This document shows positions 1-9,070 of a stretch of 37,010 nucleotides of DNA, piece after piece. This DNA is from Candidatus Omnitrophota bacterium (GTDB lineage: Bacteria > Omnitrophota > Gorgyraeia > B26-G9). Numbering within the stretch: position 1 is the stretch's first letter; every line of letters starts with the position of its first letter. The DNA lies in contig JAHITE010000105.1 of assembly GCA_018817585.1 (NCBI GenBank), positions 1 to 37,010 of the forward strand. The letters run 5' to 3'. Made by a program: the position numbers and the translations under genes. A model generated the notes under the pieces. The model ran no database searches. It was not told where the DNA came from and was given only the letters and a program-made list of their open reading frames with translations.

Positions 1-580
1 ATTTTTCCTCATGGACTCCTAGCGCTAAAGCCTGAGTCAAAGTAAACCGGGTATTCGCAGTAAAAAAATCGCCAGTAGCAAAGAGCCTTCTATACACATC
101 TTTACCATAAGTTATCGGATAATTATTAACATCATAGCCATGAAAACTGGTTAATAGTTTTCCTTTTACCCCCAGCAGTTTAAGCTCTGTTCCCAAAATT
201 CCATTTGGTCCAAAATGACAATGAATAATATCAAACTCCTTATTTAAAAAAGGAATTACTGTATAAATCTGCCGACAAGACTTGTAACGCATAATATTAA
301 AAGCTTTTAATATCATCGCCGGATTTTTATAAAAATTAATCAAGCCTAAGCAAAATGCCTTACAAATCCGAATTGATTTATTTTTTGGGATTCGCGGAAA
401 GTAATAGGCGCGTTTTTTAAGATTAAATTTTTCGATATCAGCATGCTGTTTATTCTGAGCAGCCCCGGTTGTGGCAAATATTTCCAGATCATGCCCGGCT
501 TTTACAATACCCACAATCTGCTCCAGAATAAATGTCTCAGAAAGCGCTGGAAATTCAGTTACAATAACCGCTATTTTCAT
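1..580 (-). CDS. Glycosyltransferase family 4, N-terminal part (truncated by window edge)
   Basis: I translated this stretch by hand. It starts at ATG 580 and stays open to the window edge (193 codons), so the C-terminal half is outside. The start MKIAVIVTEFPALSETFI, with 'SETFI' followed by an acidic residue, and the later 'CHFGPNG' and 'SFHGYDVN' motifs are typical of the GT4 acceptor-binding Rossmann domain of exopolysaccharide and colanic-acid type glycosyltransferases (WcaL-like). The enzyme would transfer a sugar from a nucleotide-sugar donor to a lipid-linked glycan at the inner membrane. The start overlaps the stop of the upstream methyltransferase by 4 bp (ATGA), which suggests translational coupling. 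The donor-binding domain is not visible, so specificity cannot be judged. Confidence 0.85.
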   Translation of the reverse strand, partial: MKIAVIVTEFPALSETFILEQIVGIVKAGHDLEIFATTGAAQNKQHADIEKFNLKKRAYYFPRIPKNKSIRICKAFCLGLINFYKNPAMILKAFNIMRYKSCRQIYTVIPFLNKEFDIIHCHFGPNGILGTELKLLGVKGKLLTSFHGYDVNNYPITYGKDVYRRLFATGDFFTANTRFTLTQALALGVHEEK

Positions 581-1170
581 TTATTTTTCCTCAATAATAA
601 ACAGTTTATTCGCCAGCGTAAAAAAGGCAGATTATACCGCAATTTTTCGCTTATTGCTTTAGTATATCTTTGTTTGTCATTAATAATCACAACTTTTTTT
701 TCAATAACCTCAAAATTACCAAATTCAGCAAACAAAGAAATAAATTGATTCATCCTTGGCCTAAACATTGTATCGATCGGATCAGGATGATAACGATAAA
801 CTTCCGGAACAGTTACCAAAAGATATCCCCTTTCTTTTAAAAATCCAGACAATAAACCGCAAATTTTATTCCGATCATCAACATGCTCAAGAACACTACA
901 GCAAAAAACTAAATCAAACTTTTGCGCGATTGAATCACTGTTCATCTGATTAATATCAAAAACATAATCCACACCTTCATCTTTTTTTTTATCCAGATGA
1001 AAAATTTTATTATTCATCTTCCGCAGCGGAGCAAATACATATTCATCGATATACGGCTGAATTTTAGTTCTAAATGCTTTTGTCGATGAACCCACATCAA
1101 GCACATCCATATTCTTTATATCCAGTTTTCCTAAAACACTTTTAATCCACACTGCTTCTTCTTTTACCAT
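577..1170 (-). CDS. Class I SAM-dependent methyltransferase (197 aa)
   Basis: A small Rossmann-fold methyltransferase. Motif I is 'VLDVGSST' at about residues 23-30. The acidic/post motif is 'FDLVFCCSVLEHVDD', where the 'LEH' is characteristic of the Methyltransf_11/23 group, and 'YLLVTVPEVYRYHPDP' follows. That last stretch resembles methyltransferases in polysaccharide clusters that act on sugars or small molecules. The substrate is not readable from sequence. The ATG at 1170 lies inside the 3' end of the radical SAM gene (29 bp overlap) and has only a weak purine-rich ribosome site. The gene sits between a radical SAM enzyme and a glycosyltransferase, so glycan or lipid-carrier decoration is the likely role (inference). 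Confidence 0.8.
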   Translation of the reverse strand: MVKEEAVWIKSVLGKLDIKNMDVLDVGSSTKAFRTKIQPYIDEYVFAPLRKMNNKIFHLDKKKDEGVDYVFDINQMNSDSIAQKFDLVFCCSVLEHVDDRNKICGLLSGFLKERGYLLVTVPEVYRYHPDPIDTMFRPRMNQFISLFAEFGNFEVIEKKVVIINDKQRYTKAISEKLRYNLPFLRWRINCLLLRKNK

Positions 1171-2587
1171 TATTTTTCTCTTTATCTTTATTATTTAAAA
1201 CCTGCTGTTTGCGGGCCAAATTCTTCTTAAGCTTTTTTAATTTCAACCAAAAAGGTAAATATTTAAAAAAAGCACGAGGATGCCTGATCATAAAATTTAA
1301 GGCGCCATTGACCTTGCGAAAAACATTACTAGCAATCGCTCCCAGCTGAATAGTTTGTTTGATATCCTTAATCTGTCCGGCAGTAAAATGCTCCATTTGC
1401 ATCGAAACATTTGCGTAAAAATCATAATCACTCCATGATTTAGCGGCTATTTGATCTTTTTTTAAAGCATAATCAAAAATATCCGTTCCCGGAAAAGGAG
1501 TAAATAAAGAAACATGCAAACCATCAAAATTAATCTCCTCAAGCAAATTAATTGTATCAATTATATCCCGCGGAGTTTCTGTCGGGCTGCCCACCATGAT
1601 AAAAGCCAATGTCGGCATCTGCTCCTCTGCGCAGATATTAAAAATTTCTTTTATTTTTTCTACTGATATTCCTTTGTTTAAAATACAGTCAAGCAAGCGT
1701 GATGATCCGGATTCAACACCCAGATCCAGCCGCTGACAACCGGCATCTCTGAGCATTGCAATCATCTCTCGGTCTAACACATCGATTCTTGACTTGCAAT
1801 TCCAGAAAAATTTAAGATCATTTTCCTTTATAAGCTTACACAATTCAGATACCCATTTTTTATCCCAAGTAAAAGTATCATCATGAAACCGCACTATTTT
1901 TCCTGGGTATTTGCCTATTAACATTTGAAGTTCCGCAATTACATTTTCCGGCGACCTTAATCTGACTTTATTGCCAAAAAGCTTCTTTAATGTCGGCTGG
2001 CAAAATGAGCAGTTATAGGGACAGCCGCGTGAGCTGATCATTGTAACTTCCGGATAAGCAAAGTATCTGGGATCAAACAAGTGCCTTGCCGGAAAAAGAA
2101 TAGTATCCAGATCCTGAATAAAAGTACGCTCAGGATTTGATATAATCTGATCATTATTCCGGTAAAATATCCCTTTGACTTGAGAAAAATCCTGTGTATC
2201 CGCGAATTTTTCTACAATTTCCAGCAAACTATCCTCTCCTTCACCAATAACAGCAATATCCGCTCCTGACTCAGCCAGTGTTTTTTCCGGCATAATTGTC
2301 GGATGAGGACCGCCGATAATAAGCAAAGCATCTGGCCGTATAATCTTCACGATTTTAGCTGCTTTAAACGCGTCTTCTGCGAATGTAGTCTGACAAGTTA
2401 TTCCCACTAATTGAGGCTTCAATTGTTTTAATTGTTGTTCTAAAAAATCAAAGTTTTTTTCGAATGTCAGATCAATAATTGTAACTTTATGTTTTTTTGC
2501 CTCTAAAACAGCTGCCAGATATCCCAAGCCTAAAGGCGGAGAATGTTCTCCATATTTTATTCTGGGAAAAATTAGAACTATGTTCAT
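1142..2587 (-). CDS. Cobalamin-binding radical SAM enzyme (481 aa)
   Basis: The N-terminal ~150 residues form a B12-binding fold ('GLGYLAAVLE', 'GITCQTTFAEDA', 'IIGGPHPTI', 'GEGEDSLLE'). The radical SAM core has the cluster motif CX3CX2C at Cys189, Cys193 and Cys196 ('RGCPYNCSFCQ'). 'RLDLGVESGS' and 'TLAFIMVGSPTET' are further conserved core strands. Enzymes of this layout (BchE/HpnJ-like class) catalyse methyl transfer or radical rearrangement on lipids, pigments or sugars. The C-terminal ~60 residues are basic. ATG 2587 is preceded by AAGGA at good spacing. Its place between two methyltransferases in a polysaccharide locus suggests modification of a glycan or its lipid carrier. The substrate is unknown. 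Confidence 0.88.
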   Translation of the reverse strand: MNIVLIFPRIKYGEHSPPLGLGYLAAVLEAKKHKVTIIDLTFEKNFDFLEQQLKQLKPQLVGITCQTTFAEDAFKAAKIVKIIRPDALLIIGGPHPTIMPEKTLAESGADIAVIGEGEDSLLEIVEKFADTQDFSQVKGIFYRNNDQIISNPERTFIQDLDTILFPARHLFDPRYFAYPEVTMISSRGCPYNCSFCQPTLKKLFGNKVRLRSPENVIAELQMLIGKYPGKIVRFHDDTFTWDKKWVSELCKLIKENDLKFFWNCKSRIDVLDREMIAMLRDAGCQRLDLGVESGSSRLLDCILNKGISVEKIKEIFNICAEEQMPTLAFIMVGSPTETPRDIIDTINLLEEINFDGLHVSLFTPFPGTDIFDYALKKDQIAAKSWSDYDFYANVSMQMEHFTAGQIKDIKQTIQLGAIASNVFRKVNGALNFMIRHPRAFFKYLPFWLKLKKLKKNLARKQQVLNNKDKEKNNGKRRSSVD

Positions 2588-2598
2588 CTGATCCTTAT

Positions 2599-3372
2599 TT
2601 ATTGTTTATTTAAAGGTTTTTCGGCTTTTATCAACAGCATGAATCCAAAGAGATCTTCAAATATTGGATTCTCAATTAAATATAAAATATCCGCAAGCAG
2701 TCTTATTAAAAAATGATTACCCTGTAGCCGGAAGACTCCATGGGCAAAATCATAGGCTCTGAGTTGAATTTTTTCTAAGCCCCGAGCCTTGAACAAAGTA
2801 ATAAGCTCACTGCGCTTAAATGATTTTTCATAGCCAAAAGAGTATTGTTTGCCGGTTATTTTTAACAGCCACTTATAAAAAGTATGAGCAAAACAATACC
2901 AATTCGGCACATCAATAATTATTTTTCCTCCTGGCTTTAAAACTCTGAGCATTTCCGCTAAAGCATTATTATAATTATTCTTCTGGCCTAAAGGAAAATG
3001 TTCGATTACTCCATTATTAAATACTACGTCAAAATATTCATCAGGATAATCCAGCTTAAATATATCCCCTTTTTTAAACTCAACATTATCTACCCCTAAG
3101 TATTGTTTTAGCTTATTGGCTATATCCAATGATTCCTGAGTGATATCTATGCCGACAATCATTGAATTAGAAAAACTTTCTCCCAGCAAGCAGCAAAGCC
3201 TTCCTGTGCCGCAGCCTGCCTCCAGAATTAATTTATCATTTCTATCAATGAACCGCTTAAAATTACGAAATGCCTTTTTTGTAAACCGAGTATAGAGTAT
3301 GTCTTCCGGCTTAGCGCCTGACTGTTGCTGCCAGCTTGCCTGCCAAATACTATTCGAGCTATCAAGCGACAT
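2599..3372 (-). CDS. Class I SAM-dependent methyltransferase (257 aa)
   Basis: A typical Methyltransf_11/25 protein. Motif I is 'ILEAGCGTGRLCCLLG' at about residues 49-64, motif II 'IVGIDITQESLDIA', and the post motif 'DVVFNNGVIEHFP' is followed by 'EMLRVLKPGGKIIIDVPNW'. The C-terminal ~90 residues, with 'YKWLLKITGKQYSFGYE', are less conserved and probably form the substrate cap. ATG 3372 has an AGGAG site seven bases upstream. It overlaps the flippase gene by 11 bp and is followed after 11 bp by the radical SAM gene. It probably methylates a sugar or lipid intermediate of the locus (inference). Confidence 0.85.
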   Translation of the reverse strand: MSLDSSNSIWQASWQQQSGAKPEDILYTRFTKKAFRNFKRFIDRNDKLILEAGCGTGRLCCLLGESFSNSMIVGIDITQESLDIANKLKQYLGVDNVEFKKGDIFKLDYPDEYFDVVFNNGVIEHFPLGQKNNYNNALAEMLRVLKPGGKIIIDVPNWYCFAHTFYKWLLKITGKQYSFGYEKSFKRSELITLFKARGLEKIQLRAYDFAHGVFRLQGNHFLIRLLADILYLIENPIFEDLFGFMLLIKAEKPLNKQ

Positions 3373-4867
3373 TTTTACTCCTAAATTGTTGGGTGATTTG
3401 CCTAATCAGTTCTTGCATATTATAATCAAATATTTTTCCAAGATAATAGATACTTAATAAATAGCATCCGCTTACTAATAATAGATCTGCCGCAAACAGC
3501 CAAATATTCGTCTGTCCACCGACATGCAGTAAAAACACTGCCAAACAGATCATTAAACCTGAACCAATCAGAGGAACAACAATCGGAATCAAAAAATTCT
3601 TAAGACTACATTTAATAATTTTTATAAGCTGCACACTAGCCAGCACAGGAGTAATAAAATTAGGAATTAAAGTAGCTATTGCTGTGCCCAATATCCCCCA
3701 CTTTTTGGTTAAAGGATAGATAATAATAATCATAATAATCAACTGTATTGAGGATAACCATGTCATAATCTTTGGCTTTCCCACTCCCACAAAAATTGGA
3801 CCAGTGGTAGCGGTTAAAGAGCGAATCAAACCAAAAGCACACAGCACCTTCATCGCCGGAACCATCTGCATCCATTTTTCCCCTAAGAATAAATCCGTGA
3901 AACTTGAGCAAAATACAAATATCAATCCCGCTAAGGGAAAAGAAACAAATGCCACAATTCTCAATACCCTTAAATATGCCTCACGCAGCCGAGGAATATT
4001 ATCCTGCAGTTTAGCATATGCCGGAAATGTAACCTGAATAATAACATGGGTTATTTGAGTTGCCGGCAAATTTGAAATTCGATAAGCCATTTGATAAAGT
4101 CCTAGAGCCGCGGCTCCCAAAACTTTTCCCACGAGAATATCATCTCCTTGGATTATCAAAAAACCTAATATCCCATAACCAATTACCCATTTTCCAAAAC
4201 TGATCAGTATCTTGAATTTACTTAAATCAAATTCCAATCTCGGTCGATAAGGATGCATTGCATAGGAGAAGATAAAAATAAAAGCCGAACAAGTAAGCGC
4301 GCCGATTACCAAGGCCCAGACATTACGTAATATATAGGCAGCCCAGATTGTCGCGATTAAAGCGATAATTTCCGGAAAAATATTGCAAAAAAACTGTTTT
4401 TTAAATTCCATTTCTTTTTGAAAAAAAACCAGTCCGATATTTCTAAATCCGTCAATAACCTGCGTAAAAGCAAAAAACCGAATAATATTTAATGACTTTG
4501 GCTCATTAAAAAAAGTCGCGGCAAACGGAGCAATCAGCCAAATAATCGTAAATATGAATAAACCTCGGATTGCCTGCACTGTCCAGGCGGTATTTAAAAA
4601 TTCTTGAATTTTCTCTTTTTTGTGAATCAAGGCCTGATTAAAACCAGATTCAAGAAAAATATTTAGAATAGCCGTAACCAGCGCTGCCACGCCCAGGAGT
4701 CCAAAATCATTCGGACTAAGCAGTCTTGCCACCACAATTAAGCGGATAAGACCCATTAGTTTTTCAATAATTCTCCAAAGAAAAATCCACATGCCGCCAT
4801 GCACTATTTTTCTAGCAAGACTGGGTACTTTTTCTTTTTTAGAATTAAAATCACTGCTTTCAATCAT
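3362..4867 (-). CDS. Polysaccharide flippase, MOP/Wzx family (501 aa)
   Basis: A polytopic membrane protein with about 12-14 hydrophobic segments. The N-terminal 'FLWRIIEKLMGLIRLIVVAR' leads into 'LLSPNDFGLLGVAALV', the signature of the Polysacc_synt_3 (WzxC/TuaB-like) branch of the MOP exporter superfamily. It would flip undecaprenyl-linked glycan repeat units across the inner membrane. Length is normal for the family. It lies directly downstream of the O-antigen ligase/polymerase gene, the expected partner in a Wzx/Wzy pathway. The start ATG 4867 has only a weak ribosome-binding site, but the preceding N-terminal cytoplasmic stretch (~20 polar residues) is reasonable for the family. Confidence 0.88.
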   Translation of the reverse strand: MIESSDFNSKKEKVPSLARKIVHGGMWIFLWRIIEKLMGLIRLIVVARLLSPNDFGLLGVAALVTAILNIFLESGFNQALIHKKEKIQEFLNTAWTVQAIRGLFIFTIIWLIAPFAATFFNEPKSLNIIRFFAFTQVIDGFRNIGLVFFQKEMEFKKQFFCNIFPEIIALIATIWAAYILRNVWALVIGALTCSAFIFIFSYAMHPYRPRLEFDLSKFKILISFGKWVIGYGILGFLIIQGDDILVGKVLGAAALGLYQMAYRISNLPATQITHVIIQVTFPAYAKLQDNIPRLREAYLRVLRIVAFVSFPLAGLIFVFCSSFTDLFLGEKWMQMVPAMKVLCAFGLIRSLTATTGPIFVGVGKPKIMTWLSSIQLIIMIIIIYPLTKKWGILGTAIATLIPNFITPVLASVQLIKIIKCSLKNFLIPIVVPLIGSGLMICLAVFLLHVGGQTNIWLFAADLLLVSGCYLLSIYYLGKIFDYNMQELIRQITQQFRSKNVA

Positions 4868-4912
4868 TATTAATATCCATATCGTTAATAATTGTTAATC
4901 TATAAAAATTTA

Positions 4913-6274
4913 TTATTCTTCAATCACTTGCGGTAATTCCGGTAATAAGACGACAATAGCTGTAATAAACCAGAACGGCTCCATTATTCTAATCAAGATA
5001 AATGTTGCCGCGCCTAAAGAATGAAAAAGCAATCCCACAAAACCCGCGATAAACCCGGCGATTAGGCCATGAGCAAAATGATCATCCTCAGCCTTGTTCA
5101 AGGAATTCAATGATGTTCGAAATATGGACAATAAGATCAGGAAAAATGCTAATGTTCCGAAAATTCCGGTTTCAATTAAAACCCGCATATATTGATTATC
5201 CACTGTTGCTCCGGCGCTTGCCGCGCCATTGCCGAGAATCGGTGACCGCATCCAATGCTTAATACTGTCTTTAAATGTATCTACCCGCGCAGCGCTTGAT
5301 TCATCAATACTTACTACCTTACCCATAACAACCCGCGTTGCTTGCGCTTGAAAAGTATAATATATCCGATCATAAACATACTTCGGAAAAATTACGGAAA
5401 ATAGCAAGACAAACAACAGGGAAACCACCAGAAGCATTTGTTTTCCTTTGCGGGATAAGAACATCAGTACTGCATACGCCGGCAGAAAAGCAAACCATGA
5501 GGTACGCGATAGCGTAAACAAAAATGCCGGAAAAGCCGCGCACATCCCGGCAGATAGAATAATCTTTTGTTTTAAACTAGTAATATTCAGAATTAATCCG
5601 GTTGTAATCATCATCATTAATAATAAATATCCGCCCAGGGTCGCCGGCTCTCCGGCTTTACCTTCAAACGGAGCAGTTACCCTCTCCGCTCCGGAAAAAT
5701 GTAAAAACCAGGCAAATATACTGGTCACAAGCGCTATACCCAGCATGCAGTAAATAAAAATCTTTACCTGCTTGCGGTCTTTTAAGCAATTAACAACCAT
5801 AAAATACAATAAAAAATATTCCGTATATTTTAAAAAGTAAAAAATACTTGCTTGCCAGCGGGTAGTCCCCATCAAAATACCGTACAGAGTCCCAATCAGA
5901 TACAAAAAACAATAAATTATAATCGGCTGATTTAAAGCAGTTTTTTTGGCAAAGCCCAGCTCTTTATTAACAGCCATCTTAGCCAGCCAGCCAAAAAAAG
6001 TGACAAAAATAAAAACATCATCAATCCGCAAAACAACTTCTCTTCCCCGCACACCGCCCAAAGCAAATTCCGGAGAAAGCAGCATAAAAAATATCAGCAA
6101 AAACAAAGCAAAATCTGTATTAGTAAAAGCAATAACAAAAATAATTGGCACTAACAGAAAAACAAAAGGCAGCAGAGAAACCGAGGCATGTATATTATAA
6201 ATTACAATTAGCAGCGCTAAAAATAATAAAAATATAATGATTCCAAAATTAATATTTCCATTTTTATCAAGCAT
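4913..6274 (-). CDS. O-antigen ligase / Wzy-type polymerase family membrane protein (453 aa)
   Basis: About 11-12 transmembrane segments separated by short loops, with the large periplasmic loop typical of the Wzy_C family between about residues 300 and 370. It contains 'SRTSWFAFLPAYAVL' and 'GNGAASAGATVDNQYMRVLIETGIFG', matching the conserved 'G.G......DN.Y...L.E.G..G' pattern of O-antigen ligases and polymerases. It either joins glycan units into a polymer or attaches polymer to a carrier; sequence alone does not separate these roles. It is flanked by the Wzz/kinase and the flippase. No clear Shine-Dalgarno sequence precedes ATG 6274, which is AT-only for about 20 bp. Confidence 0.85.
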   Translation of the reverse strand: MLDKNGNINFGIIIFLLFLALLIVIYNIHASVSLLPFVFLLVPIIFVIAFTNTDFALFLLIFFMLLSPEFALGGVRGREVVLRIDDVFIFVTFFGWLAKMAVNKELGFAKKTALNQPIIIYCFLYLIGTLYGILMGTTRWQASIFYFLKYTEYFLLYFMVVNCLKDRKQVKIFIYCMLGIALVTSIFAWFLHFSGAERVTAPFEGKAGEPATLGGYLLLMMMITTGLILNITSLKQKIILSAGMCAAFPAFLFTLSRTSWFAFLPAYAVLMFLSRKGKQMLLVVSLLFVLLFSVIFPKYVYDRIYYTFQAQATRVVMGKVVSIDESSAARVDTFKDSIKHWMRSPILGNGAASAGATVDNQYMRVLIETGIFGTLAFFLILLSIFRTSLNSLNKAEDDHFAHGLIAGFIAGFVGLLFHSLGAATFILIRIMEPFWFITAIVVLLPELPQVIEE

Positions 6275-6333
6275 TTTTTATATCGATTAATAAAACACAC
6301 GTTGGATTCAAAGTAATTCATTATATCTATGGG

Positions 6334-8259
6334 TTATACGGCAACTTTATTTTTCGCGACTGATTTCTTTTCCGGTTCTTCCCGATAATAGCGATACTTA
6401 TAGTAATAAGGATAAAGTACATCAACATCAGTTTCATTACGAGTCTGGTTAAGGATCACACCGCAAATTTTAGCTCCAACCGCGTCCAGTTGAGTTTTAG
6501 CCCTGAGCAAAGCATCACGACTGGTACGCCCAATTTCATAGATCATGATAACCATATCCATTTTGGAGGCCATTATGCTGGCATCAGTTACTGGCAGCAC
6601 TGGCGGTGAGTCATAGATTACTAAATCAAATTTCTCTCTCAGCTCGTCGTTAAGCCTTTCAAATTCCTTGGACTCCAATATTTTTGCTGGATTAAATGGC
6701 AGCTGTCCGCTGGTTAAAAGCCATAAATTATCCAACCCAGGGGTTTGTTTAATCTGGTCAAAATCCATACTGCCCAGCATATAATCAGTAACATTTCTCA
6801 CTGCTTCATCAAACGGAACCATGCCCAAAAGAACCTCGGTCAATCCCGGTTCTCTTTTAATTCCAAAAGCCTTAGCTATCACCGGACGTCTGATATCCGC
6901 TGAAATTATTAATGTTTTAATTCCTGTTTGAGCAATAGCTAATCCCAAGTTGGTTAAACAAGTACTTTTTCCTTCCCGAGGACCAGCACTGGTGATAAGC
7001 AGGGTTTTTCTTGATTGATCCAGCTTAAGATTAGTATGCACATTCCGATATGCTTCCGCTACCGGAGAAGTTGGATTATACTGCAGCAATAAACGCACAT
7101 AGCGCTCTTCTAATTCCGTATTTTGTTTATGCAGTACCCTTTTTCTAAAGTTTTTTAAAAAGCTTCTTTTTGATTTTAACTCCTCCCCCATCATTACCGA
7201 AGGAATAACCCCGAGAACCGGGACTTTCATAATACTCTCAACATCCTCAATTGTCGCGATTGATGTATCCAGACTCTCAATAATAAGCGCAAAAGCAAAA
7301 CCTAAAACTATTCCCAAAATCCCGCTGACAAGTATCCCAAAAGTTTTATTCGGACCAGCAACTATGCTTGCTGTTACTGCTGGATTTACCACTGAGATAT
7401 CCCCGACTTTTTGCGCCTCAGTAATCCGCGCTTCTTCAAGCTTTTCTTTGAGCAAAGAATACAGCCTTTTGTCAGCCTCCACTTCTCGAAAAAGACGAGC
7501 ATAATTAAGATCTTCGCCAGATAGACCTTTTGTTTGTTTTTGCAGTTCAGCGATTCTTTCTCTAAGTTCAATTACCGAAGGATGACGTTCCGTATACTTT
7601 TGGAGTATAGAGCTTAATTCAAATTGCAGTTCCGTTAATTTTTCCTGCATCGGAGCAGCCAGAGAGATATTATTTGTTTCCTCAGAGAGTTTTTTTAAAG
7701 TTTCTTCTTTTTCTTTTAATCGTTCATCCAAAGCCGCAAGTTGTTCTTGAATAAATTGACGAGCACTGCGGGCCTGTAAAGTTTTACCCAGAAGGTTTTC
7801 CTCAATATAAACACTGGCAACAGTATTCGCGGTTTCAATGGCAAACTGCGCATTATCCGCGCTGGCAATAATCCGAATAATGTTTGTTGTGCCTTCCCTT
7901 TCAGCTTTAACCATGCCTACTATCTTACCAATAGCTTGATTAATCTGTTGCTCATCTGAGTCAGCAGAGATCATTCCCATCTTAATCGCGGTTTTTTTCA
8001 TTATCTCATTGCCGCGAATAAGCTGAGTTTCCGATTCCATCATATCACCGGGGCTATAAACTATCCATTCAGTCAAAAGCCCGGCAACAGTTTTTCTCTC
8101 TTCGAGTTTTACCGTTGTAACTGCTTCATAAAAAGGAGCTTGTTCTTTGGAAAAGAAAATACTACCTGCTAAAACAAGGATAAATGTGAAAATTATCATT
8201 GCTCTACGTCGGCGAAAAATCCGCACATAGTCTCTTAAATTCAGTTCGTATTGTGGCAT
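6334..8259 (-). CDS. Polysaccharide chain-length regulator fused to bacterial tyrosine kinase (641 aa)
   Basis: This protein joins a Wzz domain to a BY-kinase. Residues ~1-60 hold a short cytoplasmic start ('YELNLRDYVRIFRRRRAMII') and the first membrane helix. A periplasmic coiled-coil region follows (~150-280), then a GumC/GNVR-like segment and the second helix near residue 305-325. The kinase half has Walker A 'GPREGKST' (~residues 424-431), Walker A' 'LIISADIRRP' and Walker B 'FDLVIYDSPP'. The C-terminus carries the autophosphorylated tyrosine cluster 'YPYYYKYRYY'. It controls polymer length and export of the surface polysaccharide made by the downstream genes. ATG 8259 has AAGGG seven bases upstream, and a good promoter lies at 8294-8322. 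Confidence 0.93.
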   Translation of the reverse strand: MPQYELNLRDYVRIFRRRRAMIIFTFILVLAGSIFFSKEQAPFYEAVTTVKLEERKTVAGLLTEWIVYSPGDMMESETQLIRGNEIMKKTAIKMGMISADSDEQQINQAIGKIVGMVKAEREGTTNIIRIIASADNAQFAIETANTVASVYIEENLLGKTLQARSARQFIQEQLAALDERLKEKEETLKKLSEETNNISLAAPMQEKLTELQFELSSILQKYTERHPSVIELRERIAELQKQTKGLSGEDLNYARLFREVEADKRLYSLLKEKLEEARITEAQKVGDISVVNPAVTASIVAGPNKTFGILVSGILGIVLGFAFALIIESLDTSIATIEDVESIMKVPVLGVIPSVMMGEELKSKRSFLKNFRKRVLHKQNTELEERYVRLLLQYNPTSPVAEAYRNVHTNLKLDQSRKTLLITSAGPREGKSTCLTNLGLAIAQTGIKTLIISADIRRPVIAKAFGIKREPGLTEVLLGMVPFDEAVRNVTDYMLGSMDFDQIKQTPGLDNLWLLTSGQLPFNPAKILESKEFERLNDELREKFDLVIYDSPPVLPVTDASIMASKMDMVIMIYEIGRTSRDALLRAKTQLDAVGAKICGVILNQTRNETDVDVLYPYYYKYRYYREEPEKKSVAKNKVAV

Positions 8260-8293
8260 GTTTTAACCCTTTTTTAAAAACCCCTATATGCCG

Positions 8294-8322
8294 ATTTTAT
8301 CAGATTTTCACCTGGGATGCAA
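8294..8322 (-). promoter_or_regulatory. Candidate sigma-70 promoter for the polysaccharide locus
   Basis: On the minus strand, TTGCAT (8317-8322) and TAAAAT (8294-8299) are separated by exactly 17 bp, and the -10 is preceded by TG in the extended position (TGATAAAAT). It lies in the 113 bp gap between the LOG-family gene and the Wzz/kinase gene, about 35 bp before ATG 8259. This is the only substantial gap at the head of the polysaccharide run, so it probably starts that transcript. The -35 box is a weak match (3 of 6). Confidence 0.5.
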
Positions 8323-8372
8323 GCAATTAAACCTTTTATATCATTTATCTTACAGCTGCAAAAGCCATTCTC

Positions 8373-9050
8373 TTATTTTTTATTTTTTATTCCTAGGGTA
8401 GTTTTATGAAAATCAGATATTATTGTCACTGCTTCTTCTGCGGTATCAACAAGTTTAAAAATTTTTAAATCATTTGCCTGAACACTCCCGGCTTTATGAA
8501 CCGTTGAATTCAACCACTTTACCAGTCCTTGCCAGTATTTTTTCCCCACAAGAATAACTGGAAAGGTCTCGCTTCTGCCGGTTTGAATTAAGGTAATTGC
8601 CTCGAAAAACTCATCAAGCGTACCAAACCCCCCAGGAAGAATAACATAAGCCTGCGCATATTTCACAAACATGACTTTCCGGCAAAAAAAGTAACGAAAC
8701 TGTAATAGTTTATTAATAAAAGGATTGGGTTTCTGCTCAGTGGGGATCTGAATATTTAAACCAATTGAAACTCCTTTTGCCTGCTTAGCGCCCTTGTTTG
8801 CTGCTTCCATTATTCCCGGGCCGCCTCCAGTAATGATTGCAAACCCTTTTTTACTTAGTTTATATGCGATCTCCTGCGCGATTTTATAATGATGCTCATC
8901 CTTGGTCATTCTTCTGGCAGAACCAAATATTGACACCGCTGGACCAATCTTTGACAGCACCTCAAACCCTTCCACAAACTCGGACATTATTCTAAATATT
9001 CGCCAAGGTTCTTCTTCATGCGCGACTGGCTTTCTGATTACTTCGTCCAC
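8373..9050 (-). CDS. LOG-family protein (cytokinin-riboside 5'-monophosphate phosphoribohydrolase-like) (225 aa)
   Basis: A Rossmann-like protein of the 'lysine decarboxylase-like' LOG family. Visible motifs are 'SIFGSARR' (nucleotide binding), 'ITGGGPGIMEAANKGA' and the family signature 'LPGGFGTLDEFFE' (PGGxGTxxE). Characterised members release a base from nucleoside monophosphates by cleaving the N-glycosidic bond. The natural substrate in bacteria is usually unknown. The start is GTG 9050 with AAGGAG six bases upstream, 20 bp after the metalloprotease stop. The N-terminal ~35 residues are polar and acidic, longer than the minimal plant LOG, and place it in the larger TIGR00730-type group. 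Confidence 0.85.
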   Translation of the reverse strand: MDEVIRKPVAHEEEPWRIFRIMSEFVEGFEVLSKIGPAVSIFGSARRMTKDEHHYKIAQEIAYKLSKKGFAIITGGGPGIMEAANKGAKQAKGVSIGLNIQIPTEQKPNPFINKLLQFRYFFCRKVMFVKYAQAYVILPGGFGTLDEFFEAITLIQTGRSETFPVILVGKKYWQGLVKWLNSTVHKAGSVQANDLKIFKLVDTAEEAVTIISDFHKTTLGIKNKK

Positions 9051-9070
9051 AATAAACTCCTTTCGGTTGG

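Noticed and set aside
443-953. Plus-strand short frames at the left end
   Set aside because: All are antisense to the GT4 glycosyltransferase and the methyltransferase, whose motifs are clear on the minus strand.
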